From Chromobacterium alkanivorans (GTDB taxonomy: Bacteria; Pseudomonadota; Gammaproteobacteria; Burkholderiales; Chromobacteriaceae): a stretch of 64,000 nucleotides of DNA. Location of the stretch: contig NZ_JAFHKL010000006.1 of NCBI RefSeq assembly GCF_016937655.1, positions 186,001 through 250,000 on the forward strand, given 5' to 3'. The notes below the pieces were generated by a model that did not search any database, had not been told where the DNA came from, and worked only from the letters and a program-made list of their open reading frames with translations. Made by a program: the position numbers and the translations under genes. Positions 46,063 to 53,053 of the stretch are shown here, piece by piece. Within the stretch, counting starts at the first letter, position 1; each line of letters starts with the position of its first letter.

Positions 46063-47559
46063 ATGGACAGACGTGGATTCATCGGCGCCGGCGCGGCGCT
46101 GGCCTTGGTTCCGCTATTGCGGCAGGCCTGGGCGGCGCAGCCGTCCGCCGTCGATCATGCGGCGATGGGGCATGGCGCAATGGGCGCGGAGGCGGCGCCG
46201 GCCGCGGCCGGCCTGGGCTTGCCGTTTGGCCGGCCCTTGCCGTCGCTGGCGGCCTTGCCGAACCAGAGCGCGCGGCCGGGCGTGTTCCAGGCCGGGCTGA
46301 GCGCGGGCGCGCAGCCCGTGCCGCTGCTGCCGGGCAAGCCGGCGACGGTGTTCTGGGCCTATAACGGCCAGGTGCCGGGGCCGACGATAGAAGTGTTCGA
46401 GGGCGACGAGCTGCGCCTGCATTTCGAAAACCGGCTGCCCCAGCCCACCACCATTCACTGGCACGGCCTGCCGATTCCGGCGGACCAGGACGGCAATCCG
46501 CAAGACCCGGTGCCGCCGGGTCAAAGCCGCGAGTACCGTTTCACCTTGCCGCAAGGCTGCGCCGGCAGCTATTGGTATCACCCGCATCCGCACGGCCATA
46601 CCGCCGAGCAAGTGTATCGGGGCCTGGCCGGCGTGTTCGTGGTCAAGAGCCGCAGCGATCCGCTGGCCCACTTGCCCGAGCAAAGACTGGTGTTGTCGGA
46701 CCTGAAGCTGGACGCCGACGGCAAGATCGCCGCCAACAGCGAGGCCGACCGCATGGACGGCCGCGAAGGCCAGTTCCTGTTGGTCAACGGCGCCTGGCGG
46801 CCGCATTTGACCCTGGGCGTGGGCGAGCGCCAGCGCTGGCGGGTCTGGAACGCCACCAGCGCGCGCGTGCTCAAGCTGGCGCTGCCCGGCCACGAGTTGG
46901 AACTGGTCGGCAGCGACGGCGGCCTGCTGCAGCGGCCGCGCCGCATCGACAGCCTGGAGCTGCCGCCCGGCGCCCGCGCCGAGTTGGTGGTGACCGGCCG
47001 CTTCGCGCCCGGCCACGGGGCCGGCCTGCTGGCCCTGCCGTACCGGCGCGGCAAGATGATGTCGGCCGAGCAGGAAGAAACCTTGACCCTGCTGGAGCTG
47101 CGCCGAGGGGCCGCGGCCGTCGCCACGGCGCCGCTGCCGGCGCGGCTGCGCAAGATCGAGCCCCTGGGCGCGCCGGCGGTGCGGCGCAGAGTGGTGCTGT
47201 CCGAAGACATGGCCAATCCCGCCGCGATGTTCCTGATCAACGGCAAGACCTTCGACATGGCGCGGGCGGACTTCCTCGGCAAGGTGGGCGTGGTGGAGGA
47301 GTGGGAGATCGTCAACGAAGCGGACATGGATCATCCCTTCCATATTCACGGCACCCAGTTCCAGACGCTGGCGCGCCGCAACGACGGCGTCTGGCGCGAA
47401 GAGCCGTTCCTGGCCTGGCGCGACGTGGCCAATGTCTCCGCCGGCGAGACGCTGCGGCTGCGTTTCCGCCAGGACATGCCGGGCCTGCGCATGTTCCATT
47501 GCCACATCCTGGAGCACGAGGACGCCGGGATGATGGGCATGCTGCGGGTGGAGGCCTAG
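46063..47559 (+). CDS. Tat-exported multicopper oxidase (CueO/CopA-like)
   Basis: A 498-residue multicopper oxidase. RRGFIG at residues 3-8 opens a Tat signal peptide, so the folded enzyme is exported. Copper motifs: IHWHGL, YWYHPHPHGHT, HPFHIHG and HCHILEHEDAGMMG, the full set for type 1, 2 and 3 copper. A Met/His-containing stretch after the signal (DHAAMGHGAMG) may bind copper. It probably oxidises Cu(I) in the periplasm for copper tolerance. The ATG at 46063 is nine bases after AGAGGGGA. csoR follows after 85 bp, so both are likely co-regulated. Confidence 0.93.
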   Translation: MDRRGFIGAGAALALVPLLRQAWAAQPSAVDHAAMGHGAMGAEAAPAAAGLGLPFGRPLPSLAALPNQSARPGVFQAGLSAGAQPVPLLPGKPATVFWAYNGQVPGPTIEVFEGDELRLHFENRLPQPTTIHWHGLPIPADQDGNPQDPVPPGQSREYRFTLPQGCAGSYWYHPHPHGHTAEQVYRGLAGVFVVKSRSDPLAHLPEQRLVLSDLKLDADGKIAANSEADRMDGREGQFLLVNGAWRPHLTLGVGERQRWRVWNATSARVLKLALPGHELELVGSDGGLLQRPRRIDSLELPPGARAELVVTGRFAPGHGAGLLALPYRRGKMMSAEQEETLTLLELRRGAAAVATAPLPARLRKIEPLGAPAVRRRVVLSEDMANPAAMFLINGKTFDMARADFLGKVGVVEEWEIVNEADMDHPFHIHGTQFQTLARRNDGVWREEPFLAWRDVANVSAGETLRLRFRQDMPGLRMFHCHILEHEDAGMMGMLRVEA

Positions 47560-47644
47560 GCGGCCGCGCGCAACTGCGTCACAATGGCCGCAGCCCGGCC
47601 CGCAGGCGGCGGCCGGGCCCGCTTTGAACCCGCCTGGAATTGGG

Positions 47645-47977
47645 ATGGACATGACGCAAGAAAAACCGCAGGACGGCTGTTGCGACGCAGCGGCCCCGCT
47701 TTCCGACAAAACCGTGGTGCAGCCGGGCAAGAGCGCTCTGATCAAGAGGCTGGCGCGCATCGAGGGCCAGGTGCGCGGCATCAGCGGCATGGTGGAGGCG
47801 GACCGCTACTGCGTGGACATCCTGACCCAGGTGGCGGCGGTCAAGTCGGCGCTGGACGCAGTATCGATGCAGTTACTGGAAAATCACATGAAAGGCTGCG
47901 TGGCGCGCGCGCTGCATCAGGGCGACGCCACCGGCATGGTCACCGAACTGATAGACGTGGTCAAAAAAGTGCGCTGA
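47645..47977 (+). CDS. csoR: CsoR-type copper-sensing repressor
   Basis: A 110-residue all-helical DUF156 protein. KRLARIEGQVRGISGMVE is the family start. The ligands C56, H81 and C85 have the 25- and 4-residue spacing of CsoR C36-H61-C65, with Tyr just before the first Cys, which supports Cu(I) sensing rather than formaldehyde (FrmR) or nickel (RcnR). It should release its operator when copper binds. The gene lies behind the copper oxidase. ATG 47645 follows GGAATTGGG; a second ATG at 47651 is possible. The N-terminal Cys-Cys pair is extra. Confidence 0.87.
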   Translation: MDMTQEKPQDGCCDAAAPLSDKTVVQPGKSALIKRLARIEGQVRGISGMVEADRYCVDILTQVAAVKSALDAVSMQLLENHMKGCVARALHQGDATGMVTELIDVVKKVR

Positions 47978-48002
47978 GCCGCGTCGTCGCAAAGGAAGGC
48001 AT

Positions 48003-48305
48003 ATGAAAACCCCGCTCGCCGTTCTGTTGTCCCTCGCGTCCGCGCTGGCCGCGGCGGGGCCGATTCCGTTCGAGGTCTACATCAAGCTGCACAAGGGCAT
48101 GTCCGAGGCCGAACTGGTGTCCCAGGCCGGCGCGCCCGATTACAGCAGCAACGGCCCCACGGTCAAAACCAAGGACGCCAACGCGGTGGTGGAGACCAGC
48201 ACCCGCTCGCTGTCCTGGCTCGCCAACGACGCGGTGCCCTACACCACCACGGTGACCTTGAGCAATGGAGTGGTGGTGGATATTTCCCGCGACAAAAAGC
48301 TCTGA
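48003..48305 (+). CDS. Small exported protein, BamE/SmpA-like in appearance
   Basis: A 100-residue protein with a signal peptide (MKTPLAVLLSLASALAAAG), then KLHKGMSEAELVSQAGAPDY, the two-helix start of SmpA/OmlA-like folds, and a beta-rich end TTTVTLSNGVVVDI. There is no lipobox. It probably sits in the periplasm, with unknown role. AAAGGAAGG precedes the ATG, and it lies 25 bp after csoR, so it may belong to the copper operon. The stop codon abuts a repeat relic. Confidence 0.72.
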   Translation: MKTPLAVLLSLASALAAAGPIPFEVYIKLHKGMSEAELVSQAGAPDYSSNGPTVKTKDANAVVETSTRSLSWLANDAVPYTTTVTLSNGVVVDISRDKKL

Positions 48306-48357
48306 AAACCTGTTCAAAAGCCGCCGCGCGGCGTGGGGCGCACGCGGCGAACAGGCC
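48305..48357. repeat. Probable relic of the 145-bp repeat after a stop codon
   Basis: AAAACCTGTTCAAAAG starting at the last base of a TGA stop, and GAACAGGCC at 48349-48357, correspond to the inverted ends of the repeat, with only about 30 bp between. Similarity is limited, so this is tentative. Confidence 0.35.
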
Positions 48358-48483
48358 GTCGAAATGGCGCGCCCGCCGCGCGCGCAGGCCGCTTTCCCCA
48401 TCGTTTTCGCCACAGCGTCGTTGCCGCCCCGCGCGGAAGGCCCTGATTTATTTGCCTGCCGCTGGCTAAGCGCGTAGAATGCT

Positions 48484-48526
48484 GCGGTTTCAACACCTTG
48501 CCTTTTGCAACCGCATGGCAAAAGGC
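48484..48526 (+). promoter_or_regulatory. rpsF leader hairpin, S6:S18 type
   Basis: GCCTTTTGC (48500-48508) pairs perfectly with GCAAAAGGC (48518-48526) around the loop AACCGCATG, which contains the ACCG/CCG element known from S6:S18 ribosomal leader motifs. TGCGGTT (48483-48489) can pair with the loop AACCGCA, giving an alternative fold. It lies 24 nt before the rpsF ATG and could mediate autoregulation. Confidence 0.6.
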
Positions 48527-48549
48527 TTCAATAGCCACAAGGAGTTAAC

Positions 48550-48927
48550 ATGCGTCATTACGAAATCGTGTTCATCGTCCACCCGGACCAGAGCGAACAG
48601 GTTCCGGCCATGATCGAGCGCTACAAGGGCATGGTTCTGGCCGCTGAGGGCAAAATCCACCGTCTGGAAGACTGGGGCCGCCGTCAACTGGCTTACCCGA
48701 TCCAGAAGCTGCACAAGGCTCACTACGTTCTGATGAACGTAGAGTGCCAGTCCGAGACCCTGGCTGAAATCGAACACGCCTTCAAGTTCAACGACGCTGT
48801 TCTGCGTCACCTGACCATCAAGCTGGAGCGCGCGGTTACCGAAGCGTCCCCGATGATGAAGGACGAAAAGGCCAAGAACCTGCTGGACGCCCAGCAGCCG
48901 GCAGCCGAGGCTGAAGCTTCCGCCTAA
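48550..48927 (+). CDS. rpsF: 30S ribosomal protein S6
   Basis: A 125-residue S6 protein ([19 protein letters not shown], then [12 protein letters not shown] and [11 protein letters not shown]) with an Ala/Glu-rich C-terminal tail. It binds the central domain of 16S rRNA with S18. AAGGAG precedes the ATG. It opens the rpsF-priB-rpsR-rplI operon. Confidence 0.98.
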   Translation: MRHYEIVFIVHPDQSEQVPAMIERYKGMVLAAEGKIHRLEDWGRRQLAYPIQKLHKAHYVLMNVECQSETLAEIEHAFKFNDAVLRHLTIKLERAVTEASPMMKDEKAKNLLDAQQPAAEAEASA

Positions 48928-48944
48928 TCGGCCGGAGCAAGGTC

Positions 48945-49244
48945 TTGCAGAACCGTCTGGCGCTGACCGCCACGGTCGACCGCGAGGATGCGCTGAGATA
49001 CACGCCCGCCGGCTTGCCGGTGCTGGAAATGTGGCTCAAGCATCAGTCCAGACAGACAGCTCATGGTTTCGATCGGGATGTGGCCTGCGAAATACAGGCC
49101 GTGCTGATAGGCGAAGACGCCCGGAAATTTTCCGGGAAACTGGCGGGAAACACGGTGAACCTCACCGGCTTTCTGTCCCAGCGCAGCCTCAGGAATCCGC
49201 GGTTAGTGCTCAATATCGAATATGTTGAATTTGTAAAAGGTTAG
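48945..49244 (+). CDS. priB: Primosomal replication protein N (PriB)
   Basis: A 99-residue OB-fold protein ([35 protein letters not shown]) of PriB size, in its usual place between rpsF and rpsR in beta- and gammaproteobacteria. It stimulates PriA in replication restart. The start is a TTG at 48945, with AAGG shortly before; no ATG is available near it. It ends 5 bp before rpsR, so the genes are co-translated closely. Confidence 0.93.
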   Translation: MQNRLALTATVDREDALRYTPAGLPVLEMWLKHQSRQTAHGFDRDVACEIQAVLIGEDARKFSGKLAGNTVNLTGFLSQRSLRNPRLVLNIEYVEFVKG

Positions 49245-49249
49245 TCAAA

Positions 49250-49477
49250 ATGGCTCGTCAACTCTTCAAGCGCAAGAAGTTCTGCCGCTTCACGGCAGAA
49301 GGCATCAAGGAAATCGACTACAAATCCGTTGATCTCCTGAAAGACTTCATCGCCGAAAACGGCAAAATCATTCCGGCTCGCATCACCGGCACCAAGGCTC
49401 GCTACCAGCGTCAGCTGACCACCGCTATCAAGCGTGCTCGCTTCCTGGCTTTCCTGCCGTACACCGACCAGCACTAA
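49250..49477 (+). CDS. rpsR: 30S ribosomal protein S18
   Basis: A 75-residue S18 protein ([21 protein letters not shown] at the start with variable first residues, [12 protein letters not shown], and [21 protein letters not shown]). It forms a heterodimer with S6. It is preceded by priB and followed by rplI at 21 bp. Confidence 0.98.
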   Translation: MARQLFKRKKFCRFTAEGIKEIDYKSVDLLKDFIAENGKIIPARITGTKARYQRQLTTAIKRARFLAFLPYTDQH

Positions 49478-49498
49478 GCCGGGAAAGGAACTTAAAAG

Positions 49499-49948
49499 AT
49501 GCAAATCATTCTGCTCGAAAAAGTTGCCAACCTGGGTCAACTGGGTGATGTGGTTAAAGTCAAGGATGGTTACGGCCGTAACTTCCTGATCCCGCAAGGC
49601 AAAGCCAAGCGCGCTACCGAAGCCAACCTGAAAGAGTTCGACGCTCGCCGCGCCGAACTGGAAGCCAAGCAAGCCGAGATCCTGGCCGACGCCAAAGTGC
49701 GCGCCGAGAAACTGGTTGAGGCCGTTGTCACCATCGCTCAGAAAGCCGGCGTTGACGGCCGTCTGTTCGGTTCCGTGACCAACGTCGACGTTGCTGAAGC
49801 CGTGACCGCCTTCGGCGTGCCGGTTAAGCGTTTCGAAGTTCGCCTGCCGAACGGCCCGTTCAAGGCCATCGGCGAGTACGACATCGAGATCGCCCTGCAT
49901 CACGACGTTGTCGCCCCGATCAAGATCGTGGTTGTTGCCGAAGCCTAA
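49499..49948 (+). CDS. rplI: 50S ribosomal protein L9
   Basis: A 149-residue L9 protein, the usual length: N-terminal domain [19 protein letters not shown] with [13 protein letters not shown], a long connecting helix rich in Glu/Ala/Lys, and a C-terminal domain ending [12 protein letters not shown]. It binds 23S rRNA at the base of the L1 stalk. A strong terminator ends the operon. Confidence 0.98.
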   Translation: MQIILLEKVANLGQLGDVVKVKDGYGRNFLIPQGKAKRATEANLKEFDARRAELEAKQAEILADAKVRAEKLVEAVVTIAQKAGVDGRLFGSVTNVDVAEAVTAFGVPVKRFEVRLPNGPFKAIGEYDIEIALHHDVVAPIKIVVVAEA

Positions 49949-49974
49949 TTTCCGCTTTCGGGAATCGCTTTACG

Positions 49975-50008
49975 AAAAAGCCCGCTCATTCGAGCGGGCT
50001 TTTTGTTT
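49975..50008. terminator. Bidirectional terminator after rplI
   Basis: AAAAAGCCCGCTC / GAGCGGGCTTTTT with loop ATTC, followed by TTTTTGTTT on the plus strand and by five T on the minus strand for the converging DUF2322 gene. Confidence 0.92.
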
Positions 50009-50024
50009 GGGCGCGGCGCGCGCT

Positions 50025-50360
50025 TCATTCGTCCTGGTTCAGCACCAGACGCGCGCGCAGGCCGGGGGCGTCGGCTTCGGCGATGGACAGCAGGCGGTCG
50101 ATATTGGGATGCTTGCCCGGATTGGCGCGGGCGTCCTGCGTGTGTTCGGCGTAAAGCGCCAGGCCCTCGCGCGCGGCCTTGCGGTCTATGTGGCCGTGGC
50201 TTTTGATCAGCGCGTGGTAAACGCGCACCGAACCGGCGGTGCCGGGCTGGTTGTCCAGCCGGCCGACCGGTTCGCCGCCGGCGTCCAGCAGCACGATGGC
50301 GCGGATGCCGTCGACGGCGGGCAGGGTATTGAGGATGTCCTTGAAAACGCTTGCTTGCAT
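50025..50360 (-). CDS. DUF2322 family protein
   Basis: A 111-residue protein matching the DUF2322 pattern as I recall it: FKDILNTLPAVDGIRAIVL at the start, then GSVRVYHAL and GLALYAEHTQDARANPGKHPNID near the end. Function is unknown. The ATG at 50360 fits the family start; AGGAAA lies 14 bases before. Earlier in-frame codons run into the G+C-rich upstream region and were excluded. It converges with rplI. Confidence 0.78.
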   Translation of the reverse strand: MQASVFKDILNTLPAVDGIRAIVLLDAGGEPVGRLDNQPGTAGSVRVYHALIKSHGHIDRKAAREGLALYAEHTQDARANPGKHPNIDRLLSIAEADAPGLRARLVLNQDE

Positions 50361-50530
50361 GATGGAGTTTCCTATTGTCGTTATCGTGGCGGGCCGCCGG
50401 GCGGCCCGTTGAGGGGCGGGCGTTGCGAATGGGCCGAGGCGTCGGCGTCGGACCGGCTGCAAGGCCGCTGTAGTGTAGCCGGATATTAGGCGCGGGGGCG
50501 GCTGAGAAAGTTCAGCCGGTCGCCGCGCAT
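50361..50530. other. Upstream part of a 468-bp gap
   Basis: The gap 50361-50828 between two leftward genes holds no supported protein gene. This first part probably carries the DUF2322 promoter; the remainder (50531-50821) carries the regulatory sites and predicted small RNA listed next. Confidence 0.5.
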
Positions 50531-50547
50531 TGCACATTTTTGGTGCG
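50531..50547 (+). promoter_or_regulatory. NtrC-type enhancer site 1
   Basis: TGCACATTTTTGGTGCG matches the NtrC consensus (TGCAC-N5-TGGTGCA) at all but the last base. Its centre is about 162 bp upstream of the predicted start of transcription. Confidence 0.75.
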
Positions 50548-50562
50548 CAGAATCGAACGAAA

Positions 50563-50579
50563 TGCCTTGATTTGGTGCA
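50563..50579 (+). promoter_or_regulatory. NtrC-type enhancer site 2
   Basis: TGCCTTGATTTGGTGCA matches the right half TGGTGCA perfectly and the left half in three of five bases. It is centred exactly 32 bp from site 1, three helical turns, like the two strong NtrC sites upstream of E. coli glnA. Confidence 0.65.
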
Positions 50580-50644
50580 ATGAATGCCGCCAAGCCCCCA
50601 TTACACCATGCTTTGGGCGGGCTTGTGTTGCGAATGTGTTAACG

Positions 50645-50657
50645 AATCAAAGGCTTG
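50645..50657 (+). promoter_or_regulatory. IHF-type site between enhancer and promoter
   Basis: AATCAAAGGCTTG matches the IHF consensus WATCAANNNNTTR at every defined position, and lies where IHF bends DNA at many sigma-54 promoters. Confidence 0.55.
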
Positions 50658-50673
50658 GCCGGTAACTGTTAAC

Positions 50674-50690
50674 TTGGCACGGCAATTGCT
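50674..50690 (+). promoter_or_regulatory. Consensus sigma-54 (RpoN) promoter
   Basis: TTGGCACGGCAATTGCT matches YTGGCACG-N4-TTGCW at every position, with the -24 GG and -12 GC in register. It faces right. Transcription should start about 12 bp after the GC, near 50701. Confidence 0.85.
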
Positions 50691-50700
50691 AAATATAAAT

Positions 50701-50821
50701 CGATCTGGTGACGCCTGGGCATGGCCCGGCGTCTCGCGCCAGTCTCCAAAGGGGATAAGAGAGCGGCACAGCCGCCTTGGATCGGGGTCGATCGGCGAAG
50801 CCGGCGACCCCGTTTCATTTT
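50701..50821 (+). ncRNA. Predicted sigma-54/NtrC-dependent small RNA, about 120 nt
   Basis: From the predicted start to the terminator the RNA folds into three hairpins: GACGCC-T-GGGC with GCCCGGCGTC around an ATG loop (50710-50733), GCGGC-ACA-GCCGC (50763-50775), and the terminator hairpin. Between them is the purine-rich single strand GGGGATAAGAGA. Next to a full NtrC/IHF/sigma-54 control region and with no supported gene following, this is best explained as a nitrogen-regulated small RNA, comparable in control to NrsZ of Pseudomonas. An ATG at 50721 opens a frame that runs through the terminator into the antisense of the next gene, so coding is unlikely. Not recognised as a known RNA family. 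Confidence 0.65.
50783..50821 (+). terminator. Terminator of the predicted small RNA
   Basis: CGGGGTCG / CGACCCCG with an inner CGGC-GAA-GCCG stem, followed by TTTCATTTT. The T-run is on the plus strand only, so it serves rightward transcription, not the leftward isochorismatase gene that ends here. Confidence 0.8.
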
Positions 50822-50828
50822 CGCCGCG

Positions 50829-51380
50829 TCACGGCTGCTCGCCCACCAGATAGCGCTGGCTCATCCGCTTGAAGTGTTCGCCGCCGGCTTGGCGCAGGCA
50901 TTCGAACAACACCATTTCCTTGCTGACGATGACGGCGCCGGCGTCGCGCATCCGCTGCAGGCCCAGTTCGATGTCGGACGCTTTGCGGCTGGACACCGCG
51001 TCCGCCACCACGAAGACCTGTTTATCCATATCCAGCAGCTCCAGCACGGTTTGCAGCACGCAAACGTGGGTTTCCATGCCGCAGACGATGATTTGCGGCC
51101 GAGCCAGGACCGCCTCCGGCAGACAGTTCGCGGCCACGCAGGAGAAGTGGGTTTTCTCCACCACGTGCGGCTCCGGCGCCTGGGCCAGCAGTTCCGGCAG
51201 CGTGTGGCCCAGGCCGCGCGGGTATTGCTCCGAAAACACCACCGGCACGCCGTGATCGCCGGCCACGCCTATCAGCCAGCGGCAGCGGGCCGCCATGCCG
51301 GCCGCGTCCGCGACCGCCGGCGCGAGTTTTTCCTGAACGTCCACCACCAGCAGGCTGGCCAATTCCTTGTGCATCAGCAT
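50829..51380 (-). CDS. Isochorismatase-family cysteine hydrolase (YcaC-like)
   Basis: A 183-residue protein with the catalytic triad of this family: D14 in VVDVQEKL, K76 in VVEKTHFS and C107 in METHVCVLQT. Such enzymes hydrolyse amides or vinyl ethers; without further context the substrate is not known. No signal peptide. GGAGCG precedes the start. It ends 8 bp from the end of the predicted small RNA terminator on the other strand, so the two converge. Confidence 0.87.
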   Translation of the reverse strand: MLMHKELASLLVVDVQEKLAPAVADAAGMAARCRWLIGVAGDHGVPVVFSEQYPRGLGHTLPELLAQAPEPHVVEKTHFSCVAANCLPEAVLARPQIIVCGMETHVCVLQTVLELLDMDKQVFVVADAVSSRKASDIELGLQRMRDAGAVIVSKEMVLFECLRQAGGEHFKRMSQRYLVGEQP

Positions 51381-51550
51381 GACGCGCTCCTTGAGGCGTT
51401 TGAGGGTTTGTCGCAGGGTATCAGGATACCCGTTTTGACGAGCGCTTGCGCCGAGTTGAAATCCCTACGTCATTTTCGCTTGCCGGCTTCGCCGGATTCC
51501 GCTCATGATGGTTCATGGCTTGAGCCGCGACAATCGATAGGAGGAACATC

Positions 51551-52054
51551 GTGCAGGAACTGCATATCCGGAAGGTGGAGCCCGAAGACGCGCCCGCGCT
51601 GGCGGCGATGATGGTGTTGGAGGAGGTGGTGGCCAATACTTTGCAACTGCCTTACCAATCGGTGGACGACTGGCGGCGGAAGCTGGCGCAAACGCAGCCG
51701 CACGTGCATTCCCTGGTGGCCTGCAACGCCGAGGGTCGGGTCATAGGCAACGCCGGCCTGATCGGCAATGAGCGTCCGCGCATCCGGCACGCGGCCGACT
51801 TGTTCATCGTCGTGCATCCGGACTGGCATGGCCGCGGCGTGGGCTCGGCCTTGCTGCGGGCGCTGCTGGAGCTGGCTGACAACTGGCTGGGGCTGCTGCG
51901 GGTGGAACTGGCGGTGGTGCACGACAACGAGCCGGCGATCGCCTTGTACCGCAAATTCGGTTTTGAGCTGGAAGGGCGGCGGCGGATGGAGCAGCTGCGC
52001 GCCGGCCGTTATGAAGACACGCTGATCATGGCGCGCTTGCGCCGGCCGGAATGA
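51551..52054 (+). CDS. GNAT-family N-acetyltransferase (YhhY-like)
   Basis: A 167-residue GNAT protein: IRKVEPEDAPAL at the start, VHPDWHGRGVGSALL as acetyl-CoA loop, and NEPAIALYRKFGFELEG as the C-terminal motif. It resembles amino-acid acetyltransferases such as E. coli YhhY. The start is GTG with AGGAGGAAC before it. It converges with the first of the tandem tiny proteins. Confidence 0.85.
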   Translation: MQELHIRKVEPEDAPALAAMMVLEEVVANTLQLPYQSVDDWRRKLAQTQPHVHSLVACNAEGRVIGNAGLIGNERPRIRHAADLFIVVHPDWHGRGVGSALLRALLELADNWLGLLRVELAVVHDNEPAIALYRKFGFELEGRRRMEQLRAGRYEDTLIMARLRRPE

Positions 52055-52057
52055 CAA

Positions 52058-52079
52058 AGCGCCCGCGTGGGCGGGCGCT
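52058..52079. terminator. Hairpin between converging genes
   Basis: AGCGCCCGC / GCGGGCGCT with loop GTGG, directly after the GNAT stop; followed by CTTTGTC on the minus strand. Probably serves both sides. Confidence 0.6.
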
Positions 52080-52096
52080 GCGCGGGGTCTCGGCGT

Positions 52097-52264
52097 TTAC
52101 TTGCCGGCGGCGTCCTGCGCTTGCGGCGCTTGCTGCTGTTGCGTTTGCAGTTGGGCGTCCATGCGCGCGCGCATTTCCCACATATTGGACAATCCTTCGC
52201 CGGCCATCGCGGCGCCGGACAGCAGGATCAAGGACAGGGTGGTCAGTACGGTTTTCTTCAGCAT
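52097..52264 (-). CDS. Tiny secreted protein, tandem family member 1 (divergent)
   Basis: A 55-residue protein with signal peptide MLKKTVLTTLSLILLSGAAMA and a mature part GEGLSNMWEMRARMDAQLQ followed by Gln/Ala-rich tail. AAAGGAAAC lies just before the ATG. It is the most divergent of four similar genes at 52097-53221. Function unknown. Confidence 0.75.
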   Translation of the reverse strand: MLKKTVLTTLSLILLSGAAMAGEGLSNMWEMRARMDAQLQTQQQQAPQAQDAAGK

Positions 52265-52508
52265 GATGTTTCCTTTCATGGCAAATCGACCGGTCGACCG
52301 GCTCGGCGCAGGGCGTCGACGGAGGTCGGCTGCGGGCCCGGCGAGGCTTGCCGTCGCGTTGGCGGCTTGCATCGCCATTGAATTCTAGTGAAGGCCGGGG
52401 TTTTATCCGGCGCTGGCGGCGATCAATTTGCAAACGAGTGTGAATCGCATTTCACGGGTGCCGGGCCTCCCGCCGCGAAGCGCGGGCGGGAGGGGGCGGC
52501 TTGCCATC

Positions 52509-52700
52509 TTAGCTGGCGGATTGGCTGGTCTGGGCGTCGGCGGCCGTTGCTGCGGGCTGCGCGGCGGCGGCCTGCTTGGCGGCGATCTGGGCTTCCATGC
52601 GTTCGCGCATTTCGCGGGCGTTGCTGGCGCCTTCGCCGCCGGCCATGGCGGCGCCGGACAGGATGATCAGGGACAGCGCGGTGATGACGGTTTTCTTCAT
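52509..52700 (-). CDS. Tiny secreted protein, tandem family member 2
   Basis: A 63-residue protein: signal peptide MKKTVITALSLIILSGAAMA, then GGEGASNAREMRERMEAQI and an Ala/Gln/Ser-rich tail. The mature core is nearly identical to members 3 and 4, and AAAGGAAACC precedes the ATG as in member 1. The highly charged core should form an amphipathic helix. Function unknown. A 244-bp gap with a G+C-rich inverted repeat separates it from member 1. Confidence 0.78.
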   Translation of the reverse strand: MKKTVITALSLIILSGAAMAGGEGASNAREMRERMEAQIAAKQAAAAQPAATAADAQTSQSAS

Positions 52701-52852
52701 GATGGTTTCCTTTCATTGCGATCTCGCCGGGGCCGGGCTTGCTGCGCTCGGCTGCAGGGCTTGAGTCGATATTCTATGGCGGCCTTTGCCGCAGTGCGGT
52801 AAACGATTGTGAGCGTGTGCTAATGAACTTTGATCGCGTTTACAAAGCCGGA

Positions 52853-53023
52853 TCAGCGGCCCGCCTGGCTGGTCTGGGACGGCGCCGGCGCTTGCTTGGC
52901 GTCGATCTGGGCTTGCATGCGCTCGCGCATTTCACGGGCGTTGCTGGCGCCTTCGCCGCCGGCCGCGGCCGCGCCGGACAGCATGATCAGGGACAGGGCG
53001 GCGATAACGGTGTGTTTCAACAT
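52853..53023 (-). CDS. Tiny secreted protein, tandem family member 3
   Basis: A 56-residue protein with signal peptide MLKHTVIAALSLIMLSGAAAA and mature part GGEGASNAREMRERMQAQI, then DAKQAPAPSQTSQAGR. CAAGGAATTCC precedes the ATG. It is separated from member 4 by only 29 bp, so the two probably share a transcript. Too short for usual gene-finding thresholds, but the DNA and protein match to the neighbours makes it convincing. Confidence 0.75.
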   Translation of the reverse strand: MLKHTVIAALSLIMLSGAAAAGGEGASNAREMRERMQAQIDAKQAPAPSQTSQAGR

Positions 53024-53053
53024 GGGGAATTCCTTGTAAAGTGTGGAGCGCGC

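Noticed and set aside
50584-50853. Possible 89-codon protein over the sigma-54 promoter region
   Set aside because: It spans the promoter and predicted small RNA, has no ribosome binding site or family features, and would run into antisense of the isochorismatase gene.
50721-51611. Long frame starting with the ATG in the first hairpin of the predicted small RNA
   Set aside because: It continues through the terminator and lies antisense to the isochorismatase-type gene; composition is that of an antisense frame.
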